From contig NZ_BMTY01000019.1 of the NCBI RefSeq assembly GCF_014649915.1, forward strand, positions 95,893 to 159,892: a stretch of DNA of 64,000 nucleotides, in the 5' to 3' direction. The notes under the pieces are model-generated. The model ran no database searches. It saw only the letters and a program-made list of their open reading frames with translations, and was not told where the DNA came from. Position numbers and translations under genes: made by a program. Of this stretch, positions 57,860 through 64,000 are shown piece after piece (position 1 is the first letter of the stretch; each line of letters starts with the position of its first letter). The stretch comes from Streptomyces toxytricini (GTDB lineage: Bacteria; Actinomycetota; Actinomycetes; Streptomycetales; Streptomycetaceae).

Positions 57860-58114
57860 CAGGTGATTCACTCCGTACGTCGGGACGCTTGGTCAATCCG
57901 AGCCTACGTGCTCACCGCGCGCGGCGCCCTACGCCGAGAGGACCAACTCTTTCGAGTGAGGGGCGCGGCGTGCGCATCGCTGATGGGGACCTTCCTGCGG
58001 GCGGAAAACCGGGGATTCCCCGCCCACCGGCCGCCATTCGAAGGTAGGAAAGGGCATGCGCACCATTTAGCACACGCGCACCACCACACGTCAGCGCAGC
58101 AGAGGGAGCGCCGG

Positions 58115-58882
58115 GTGAGCCAGCCGGACATGCAGCCCGAGGGGCCGGCCCGGGATCCCCGGGAGCCCCGGGACCCCCGGGAGGAGGGCGGCGGACCGAT
58201 GGCGGCGGGCGACCTGACCGGGGGGCCGTTCCCCCTGGGGGACTGGGGCGAGCCGGCCGAGCGGCTGGACGAGCTGTACCGGCGGGTCGAGGCCGACGCG
58301 CTGCGCACCGCCGAGTGGTACCTCTCCGACCGGGCGTTCAAGCGGCGGGGCGCGCGGATCCTGCGGGCGGGGACCGCGGCGGGCGCGGTCGTCGGCGCCG
58401 CGATGCCGCTGGTGGAGCTGGCCGGGGCCGGGCACGGCGCGTCGCAGTACGGCTGGCTCGCGCTGCTGCTGAGCGCCGCCTGCCTGGCCTGCGACCGGTT
58501 CTTCGGCCTCACCTCCGGCTGGATGCGCGACGTCGCGACGGCGCAGGCGGTGCAGCGGCGGTTGCAGACCCTCCAGTTCGACTGGGCGTCGGAGAACGTG
58601 CGCGAGGTGCTGGGGCCCACCGAAGGCACCGCCAGCGAGGCCGCCGAGCGCTGCCTGACGGTCCTGCGCCGCTTCTCGGAGGACATCACGGAGCTGGTGC
58701 GCTCGGAGACGGCCGAGTGGATGGTCGAGTTCAGCGTCGGCCCGGCGCCGCTGGTGATGCAGTCCCTCGGCGGGTCCGCAGGCCGTGCGTCGGAGGCGGG
58801 CACCCCGCCGGCCCGCTTCCCGCTCCCGCCGGGGACGCGCCCGAACATGCCGCGGCAGCGGCCGCCCGAGCAGCCCCGCTGA
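58115..58882 (+). CDS. SLATT-domain membrane protein
   Basis: A 255-residue protein with two adjacent spans (about 94-112 and 118-135) inside the pattern ADALRTAEWYLSDRAFKRR...LQFDWASENVREVL. This fits the SLATT family, membrane proteins proposed in conflict or nucleotide-signal systems. No partner effector is adjacent. Charged disordered N-terminus. GTG 58115 has a GGGAG ribosome binding site. Divergent from ybaB. Confidence 0.75.
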   Translation: MSQPDMQPEGPARDPREPRDPREEGGGPMAAGDLTGGPFPLGDWGEPAERLDELYRRVEADALRTAEWYLSDRAFKRRGARILRAGTAAGAVVGAAMPLVELAGAGHGASQYGWLALLLSAACLACDRFFGLTSGWMRDVATAQAVQRRLQTLQFDWASENVREVLGPTEGTASEAAERCLTVLRRFSEDITELVRSETAEWMVEFSVGPAPLVMQSLGGSAGRASEAGTPPARFPLPPGTRPNMPRQRPPEQPR

Positions 58883-58934
58883 CCTGCGGCGGGGGCCGGG
58901 CAGGCGAGCGCGGCCAGAGGGAACCGGCGAGGCT

Positions 58935-59585
58935 TCAGCTGAAGATGATCATCGAGCCCTGGCCGAGGCTCCGCGTCGCCGCGGCGTGCAGGCCCAGCCA
59001 CACGTGCCGCTCCCGCGCGAAGGGGCTGTCGTCGTACGGGATCGGCCCCGCCGGCTCCTCCAGCGACGTCGGCCGGCCGGGCGGAGCCGGCGCCACCGGC
59101 GGGTTCGCCGGGTCGATCCCGATCGCCGGGGCCACCACCGCGAGCTCCCGCAGCAAGCCCTGCGCCGAGCCCAGCGGGCCGCCCCCGGCCAGCAGCTCCT
59201 CGTTCGCCAGCGGCGCCGCGAAGTCCACCGGCACGTACGCGCCCGCGTGGTCGTAGTGCCAGACCAGGTGCGACTGCTGGGCCGCCGCCTCGAACATCTC
59301 CAGCAGCTGCTCGTAGTCCCCGCCCAGCTCGTCGACGGGCGTCACCGGCAGTCCGCAGACCCGCAGCAGGTAGGCCCGGCGCAGGAAGTGCAGGGCGTCG
59401 TAGTCGAACCCGGCGACCGGGGCGACGTCCCCGCTCAGCCCCGGCATGTACGCGAAGACCGGCACGGACGGCAGCCCGGCCTCGCCCAGCGCCTTGTCGT
59501 ACGAGGCGATCTCTTCCGCGAAGGGGTTGTCGGCGCTGTGGCACAGCACGTCGACAAGGGGAACCAGCCACAGGTCACAGGCCAC
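58935..59585 (-). CDS. conserved protein of unknown function
   Basis: A 216-residue protein beginning VACDLWLVPLVDVLCHSADN, with DYDALHFLRRAYLLRVCGLP and HLVWHYDHAGAYVPVDF. No signal peptide, no known domain that I recognise. Several Trp/His and two Cys pairs. GTG 59585 has GGAG upstream. Convergent with the SLATT gene. Confidence 0.72.
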   Translation of the reverse strand: MACDLWLVPLVDVLCHSADNPFAEEIASYDKALGEAGLPSVPVFAYMPGLSGDVAPVAGFDYDALHFLRRAYLLRVCGLPVTPVDELGGDYEQLLEMFEAAAQQSHLVWHYDHAGAYVPVDFAAPLANEELLAGGGPLGSAQGLLRELAVVAPAIGIDPANPPVAPAPPGRPTSLEEPAGPIPYDDSPFARERHVWLGLHAAATRSLGQGSMIIFS

Positions 59586-59733
59586 TCGGGCTCCGATCAG
59601 TCGTTGTCGCGCCGATGCCGCCAGCGTAGTGCTCCGGACACCCCGAGCGAAGGGCTGCGCAGAACCCGGGGGCCGCAGGGGGCGGGCTCCGGCCACCCCG
59701 CGGCCGGAGCCCGGCGGCCCGCCGCCTCCGCGG

Positions 59734-62235
59734 CTACCGGGGGCCCACCCGCCAGACCCAGACGTCCCGGACCCGCTCCGGCTCCGCGCCGAGCAGCCCC
59801 GTCAGGAGGCCGCGCAGCTCGTCGGCCCGGTCCTGGGACGGCAGCACCACGGCGCCCGCCTTCCAGTGGGCCAGGTCCCGGCGGGCCTGCTCCCGCCACT
59901 CCGGGGTGGCCTCCGGGGCCGGGGCGCCGTAGCGGACGTCCCGCAGCAGGTTCGACAGGTGGCGCGGCGGGGCCCCGTAGATGCCGATGCGCTCCTCGCC
60001 CCACGGGCCGTTGAAGTAGCCTCCGGCGAGCCGGAAGCCGAAGTCCGCCTCGACCTGCCAGTGCAGCGCGTCGGCCTGGGCGGGGTCCGGGAGCGGCACC
60101 GGGACGAGGGCCTCGCCCTCGCGGACGTAGTCCTTCCAGGCGCCCGAGGTGATGAACGCGGGCACCGGCGCCCGGTCCCGTACGGCCAGCGGAAGCGGCA
60201 GCACCGGGATCACCGCGGCCGCGGCCGCAAACAGGCCGAGCCTCCGCATGTCGCGCGACCGGGCGCGGGCGGCGCCGTCGAGGGCGAGGGCCAGCAGGAT
60301 GCCGAGGACGGGAGCGCACACCATGGCGACGCGCCCCTCGATCACGGACTCGAACAGCGGCGCGTGGGCGAGCGGCGCCCAGGGGCCGGGCAGCACGATG
60401 TCGGTGAGCGGCACCCTCACCCGGGGCCCCAGCGAGAGCAGCAGCGCGGCGACTCCGGTGAGGGCCAGCGCGCGGATGCCGGGCCGGCGCCACAGCCAGA
60501 CGCACACGGCGGCGCCGAAGGCGAGCAGCGGCCACCCGTAGAAGGCGTTCTGCTCGGTGGTGTTCATGGAGAGCCGGGCGGCGGTCTCGGCGTCGCCGAA
60601 GAGGGACCGGGCGGCGTACTCGATCAGGGCGCGCGGGCTGTTGCCGGCGTTGTCGCCGTGGAGGACCGAGTGGTAGCTCTGCGGGCCGAGGAACTGCCAG
60701 TACAGCGGGACCGCCACCAGCGGCAGGCACACGGCCAGCGCGATGGCGAGGCCGCGCGCGAGGGGGCGCGCGGCGGCCAGGGCGCGCCGCCGGTCGACCA
60801 GCAGGCAGGCGAGGCAGAACAGCAGCATGCCGAGCGCGGCGATGAGCAGCGGCTCCTCGCCGATGAAGACCTGGTACGCCGCGAACAGGCCGAGCAGCAC
60901 CCCGTCGCGGACGACGCGGCGGCCCTCGCACAGGCGCAGGGCGCGGTCGACGATCAGCGGCAGCATGAAGAGGACGGTGAAGTTCGGGTGGCCGTTGGCG
61001 TGCGAGACCATCGGCGGCGCGAACGCGGCGAGCGCCCCGCCCGCGGCGGCGGCCCACCGGCTGCGGACGAAGCGGCGGCGGATCAGCCAGTACCAGGTCC
61101 AGGCGCTGGCGGCCATGCCGAGCGTGAGGACGAGGGCGAAGGTGACCGTCTCCCCGAACAGCAGCGTGATCGGGATGAACGGGACGTTCAGGCCGAGCAT
61201 CGTGGCGTTCGCCATCAGGTTCACGCCGTCGGGCATGCCCTGGGCGGTGGTGAAGAGGGGGTTCCGCAGGTGGGTGATGTTGTCGGTGACGACGCCGGTG
61301 AACCACTCCCACTGGTTCTGGTCCTGGAGGGCGTCGCGCAGGTAGCGGCCGTCGAGGTCGGCCCACAGGCCGTGGAAGAGGTAGAAGGACAGGGCGAGGA
61401 ACACCCCGGCGACGGCGAGGCCGCCGGCGTTCAGGCGCCACAGGTCGGCGAGCGCGCGGCGGCGGCCGCCCGCGGGGCGGCGGCCGGGCGGGCCGGTCGG
61501 CGCGGCGGAGCGGCGTACGGGCACTTCGGCGACGGCGCCGGGGCCGGCCTCGCGGCGCAGCAGGCGGGTCACCTCGGCGTCGACGGCGGGTCCGTCGAGG
61601 GTGGAGGCGGCGAACGCGGCGCGCGCCCGGTCGCCGTCGAGGAGGGCGAAGCCGCAGGTGTCGGCCCGGAAGCCGGGCACGCCGGGGATGCCGAGGGCGC
61701 GGACGAGGCGGCTGCCGGTCCGGCCGAGGACGGCGACGGGGGGTTCGGGGGCTTCGGGGGCCGGGGCGTCCGGATCCCGGTCGGCGGTAGTGCCCGCGGG
61801 CGGGGCGAGGACCGGTTCGAGGCGGTCCAGTTCCTCCGGCGGTACGCCGAGCCCGGCGTCGGCGAGCAGGATGCGGCGGCCCGTGGAGGCGGCGACTCCG
61901 GCGCGCAGGGCGGCGCCCTTGCCGCGGGGGGCGTCGAGGCGGACGAGCCGGATCCGCGGGTCGGCGGCCGCCTCGGCCGCGACGGCGGCGGCAGTGTCGT
62001 CGTCGGAGCCGTCGTCGGCGACGACGACCTCCCAGGCGGCGGGCCCCGTCCCGGGGCGGGAGTCGAGGTGCTCGCGGAGGGCGGCGGCCGTGGCGCGGAT
62101 CCGGTGCCCGTCGCGGTACGCGGGGACGACGACGGACAGGCCGGCGGGCGCGGCGGGGCTCCCCGGGGCGGGGCCCGGGTCGGGCGGGGCCGCGGCGTGC
62201 GGGGTGGCGGCGGAGTCCGCGTTCGCGGCGCTCAT
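59734..62235 (-). CDS. family 2 glycosyltransferase fused to polytopic membrane domain
   Basis: An 833-residue protein. Residues ~30-270 are a GT-A glycosyltransferase (SVVVPAYRDGHRI, VVVADDGSDDDTAA, and a divergent DAG in place of DxD: LLADAGLG). From ~275 on, about 12 membrane spans resemble GT-C/YfhO-like mannosyl- or arabinosyl-transferases, with a soluble C-terminal tail. Probably uses polyprenyl-phosphate sugars for a cell-surface glycan. ATG 62235 overlaps the GntR stop (ATGA). Confidence 0.8.
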   Translation of the reverse strand: MSAANADSAATPHAAAPPDPGPAPGSPAAPAGLSVVVPAYRDGHRIRATAAALREHLDSRPGTGPAAWEVVVADDGSDDDTAAAVAAEAAADPRIRLVRLDAPRGKGAALRAGVAASTGRRILLADAGLGVPPEELDRLEPVLAPPAGTTADRDPDAPAPEAPEPPVAVLGRTGSRLVRALGIPGVPGFRADTCGFALLDGDRARAAFAASTLDGPAVDAEVTRLLRREAGPGAVAEVPVRRSAAPTGPPGRRPAGGRRRALADLWRLNAGGLAVAGVFLALSFYLFHGLWADLDGRYLRDALQDQNQWEWFTGVVTDNITHLRNPLFTTAQGMPDGVNLMANATMLGLNVPFIPITLLFGETVTFALVLTLGMAASAWTWYWLIRRRFVRSRWAAAAGGALAAFAPPMVSHANGHPNFTVLFMLPLIVDRALRLCEGRRVVRDGVLLGLFAAYQVFIGEEPLLIAALGMLLFCLACLLVDRRRALAAARPLARGLAIALAVCLPLVAVPLYWQFLGPQSYHSVLHGDNAGNSPRALIEYAARSLFGDAETAARLSMNTTEQNAFYGWPLLAFGAAVCVWLWRRPGIRALALTGVAALLLSLGPRVRVPLTDIVLPGPWAPLAHAPLFESVIEGRVAMVCAPVLGILLALALDGAARARSRDMRRLGLFAAAAAVIPVLPLPLAVRDRAPVPAFITSGAWKDYVREGEALVPVPLPDPAQADALHWQVEADFGFRLAGGYFNGPWGEERIGIYGAPPRHLSNLLRDVRYGAPAPEATPEWREQARRDLAHWKAGAVVLPSQDRADELRGLLTGLLGAEPERVRDVWVWRVGPR

Positions 62236-62912
62236 GCGTCGGCCGTCTTCAGGGTGGCGGCCCAGTCCAGGCCGTGTTGGTTGTACGCGTACACGAGGCG
62301 GCGCACCTCGTCGGCGTCGCCGCGGGTCACCGCGTCGATCAGCTCGTTGTGGCCGGACCACAGCCCGGCGTTCAGGTCCGGTGCCGCCTTCAGGTGCGGC
62401 ACGGCGAAGACCCAGCACTGCACGCGGATGCGGTGCAGGAAATCCGAGATGTACGTGTTGCCGACCAGCCCGCTCAGCTCCCTCCAGAAGCGCAGGTCGT
62501 AGCCGATCAGCACTTCGAGCGAGCCGCTCTGCACGGCCCGGCACGCCTCTTCGGCCCGACGGCGCACCGACACCAGCCTCTCGCCGCAGCCGGGCGCGGT
62601 GCCGCGCTCCACGAGCCGCCGGAAGATCCCGTCGACTATGAGCGTACGGGCCTCGATCATCCCCCGGAAGTCGTCCAGGGTGAAGACGCGCACGCGGAAG
62701 CCGCGGTGCTGGTCGGATTCCAGCAGCCCCTGCGCGGCGAGGTCGACGAGCGCCTCGCGCACGGGCGTCGCGGAGACGCCGTACTGCTCGGCGATCTGCT
62801 TGACGGTGAACTCGGTGCCGGGTGGCAGGCGTCCCGCCAGCACCTCGTCGCGCAGCGCGTCCGCGATCTGCCGGCGGAGTGTGTTGCGGGTGACGGCGGC
62901 GCTGCCTGCCAT
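62232..62912 (-). CDS. GntR-family (FadR subgroup) transcriptional regulator
   Basis: A 226-residue regulator: winged helix (KQIAEQYGVSATPVREALVD) at ~38-57 and an all-helical FCD ligand domain, with the metal/ligand residues expected in this subgroup (His, Asp pairs). It is encoded between the aminotransferase and the glycosyltransferase on one strand, so it may control the aminotransferase pathway. ATG 62912. Confidence 0.88.
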   Translation of the reverse strand: MAGSAAVTRNTLRRQIADALRDEVLAGRLPPGTEFTVKQIAEQYGVSATPVREALVDLAAQGLLESDQHRGFRVRVFTLDDFRGMIEARTLIVDGIFRRLVERGTAPGCGERLVSVRRRAEEACRAVQSGSLEVLIGYDLRFWRELSGLVGNTYISDFLHRIRVQCWVFAVPHLKAAPDLNAGLWSGHNELIDAVTRGDADEVRRLVYAYNQHGLDWAATLKTADA

Positions 62913-63008
62913 GGGGGTCCTTACTCCTTGGGGTGAACTTCGGACACCTTAGGGCAGGCAGCGCGGCCGAAACCGATCGATTCGGTGCTGTTATCGAGTT
63001 GCCTCCGG

Positions 63009-64000
63009 TCAGGCGGAGGCCGTGTGCCGGTCGGCGACGGTCAGCGCCTCGTCCAGGAGGGCCAGGCCCTCCTTCGCCTCCGCCTCGGTGACGGTGCAGG
63101 GCGGGACGACGTGCACGCGGTTCATGTTCACGAACGGCCACAGGCCGGAGGCCGTGCATGCGGCCGCGAACTCGGCCATCGGCGCGTTGTCGGCGCCGGA
63201 GGCGTTGTACGGGACGAGCGGCTCGCGGGTCTCCCGGTCGCGGACGAGCTCGACGGCCCAGAAGGCGCCGAGGCCGCGGACGTCGCCGACGGACGGGTGG
63301 CGCTCGGCGATCTCGGCGAGGGCGGGGCCGATCACGTGGCGGCCGAGGTGGGCGGCGTGCCCGACGACGTCCTCCTCCTCCATCGTGCGGATGGTCGCGA
63401 CCGCGGCGGCGCAGGCCAGCGGGTGTCCGGAGTAGGTCAGCCCGCCCGGGTAGGGGCGTGTGGCGAAGGTCTCGGCGATGGCCGCGGAGATGGCGACGCC
63501 GCCGAGGGGGACGTACCCGCTGTTGACGCCCTTGGCGAAGGTGATCAGGTCGGGGGTGACGCCCCAGTGCTCGGCGGCGAACCACCGGCCGGTGCGGCCG
63601 AAGCCCGCCATGACCTCGTCGAGGATGAAGACGATGCCGTACCGGTCGCAGAGCTCGCGCACGCCGGCCAGGTAGCCGGCGGGCGGCACCATGATCCCGG
63701 CGGTGCCGGGGACGGTCTCCAGGATGATCGCGGCGATGGACGCCGGGCCCTCGAAGGCGATGGTGTCGGCGAGGTGGGCCAGGGCCCGCTCGCACTCCTC
63801 GGCCTCCGTTGCCGCGTGGAAGGGCGAGCGGTACAGGAAGGGCCCCCAGAAGTGGACCACCCCGGCGGAGCCGGTGTCGGAGGGCCAGCGGCGCGGGTCG
63901 CCGGTCAGGTTGATCGCGGCGGCGGTGGCGCCGTGGTAGGAGCGGTAGGCGGACAGCACCTTCGGCCGCCCGGTGTGCAGGCGGGCCATGCGGACGGCGT
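63009..64000 (-). CDS. class III PLP aminotransferase, C-terminal part
   Basis: The gene runs off the right edge; about 330 C-terminal residues are seen. FILDEVMAGFGRTGRWFA holds the cofactor-binding Asp, LITFAKGVNSGYVPLGGV the PLP lysine, and GLTYSGHPLACAAAVATI the phosphate-binding Thr region. Members include omega-amino-acid:pyruvate and diamine aminotransferases; the amino donor is not clear from this part. Upstream of the GntR gene with a 96-bp gap. Confidence 0.9.
   Translation of the reverse strand, partial: AVRMARLHTGRPKVLSAYRSYHGATAAAINLTGDPRRWPSDTGSAGVVHFWGPFLYRSPFHAATEAEECERALAHLADTIAFEGPASIAAIILETVPGTAGIMVPPAGYLAGVRELCDRYGIVFILDEVMAGFGRTGRWFAAEHWGVTPDLITFAKGVNSGYVPLGGVAISAAIAETFATRPYPGGLTYSGHPLACAAAVATIRTMEEEDVVGHAAHLGRHVIGPALAEIAERHPSVGDVRGLGAFWAVELVRDRETREPLVPYNASGADNAPMAEFAAACTASGLWPFVNMNRVHVVPPCTVTEAEAKEGLALLDEALTVADRHTASA

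Overview
The window is chromosomal DNA from a high-GC actinomycete, almost certainly a Streptomyces. It carries bldG, wblA, crp and an ask-asd pair, its third codon positions are almost always G or C, GTG and TTG starts are frequent, and at least twelve genes have a TAnnnT hexamer directly in front of the start codon. From memory, gene order matches the S. coelicolor core segment from topA (SCO3543) to recR (about SCO3618) and slightly beyond. No prophage, insertion sequence, rRNA operon or CRISPR array is visible. Most of the window is conserved core genome; only the right end (about 58.9-64 kb) looks less conserved.

Layout. 0-6.6 kb, minus strand: start of topA, a small membrane protein, a methyltransferase, a lipoprotein, the K+-independent membrane pyrophosphatase HppA, an anti-sigma factor and the anti-anti-sigma factor BldG. 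A large MrfA/Hrq1-like helicase is divergent from bldG and has a TTA codon at position 6. 8.7-14.7 kb, minus strand: a compact Tad (Flp-pilus type) cluster of seven mostly overlapping genes (TadZ/Ssd, TadA, TadB, TadC, a DUF4244 pilin-like protein, TadE and a TadG/Rv3654c-like protein). The last gene has a 21-bp tandem-repeat 3' end that runs antisense into the helicase. 15-19.7 kb: a HAD phosphatase, an intergenic region with a candidate 6S-like RNA, a degenerate Fic-fold protein, a CooC/ArsA-like ATPase and a secreted deacetylase.

20-31 kb: a SulP transporter fused to beta-carbonic anhydrase, acs, nhaA, a holin-X-like protein and an alpha/beta hydrolase, then on the minus strand nth, a CoA-type Nudix hydrolase and the membrane protease MarP. 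31-43 kb: crp with a Crp-like site upstream, a nucleotidyltransferase, a Nudix / metallo-beta-lactamase / L7-L12-like operon, a DUF4177-RidA pair, two overlapping ArsA/Get3 ATPases, wblA, a bifunctional class A PBP, a YqeY protein, a metallophosphoesterase and tRNA-Pro(CGG). 43-53.6 kb: small metabolic genes, cytosine deaminase, an S9 peptidase, SURF1, and a sigma factor with its putative membrane anti-sigma partner. 53.7-58 kb, minus strand: ybaB-recR-DUF5063 and ask-asd. 58-64 kb: a SLATT protein, an unknown protein, a giant glycosyltransferase/membrane fusion, a GntR regulator and a truncated class III aminotransferase.

Themes: development and signalling (bldG, wblA, crp, candidate 6S RNA), envelope and surface (Tad, PBP, MarP, deacetylase), acetate/bicarbonate/pH (Acs, SulP-CA, NhaA, HppA) and DNA repair (helicase, Nth, RecR). 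The observations most worth a second look are the repeat-driven C-terminus of the TadG-like gene, the altered substrate pocket of the ask-linked Asd, the candidate 6S RNA, the EF-hand-like tail of NhaA, and a 58-codon gene flanked by a palindrome and a terminator.
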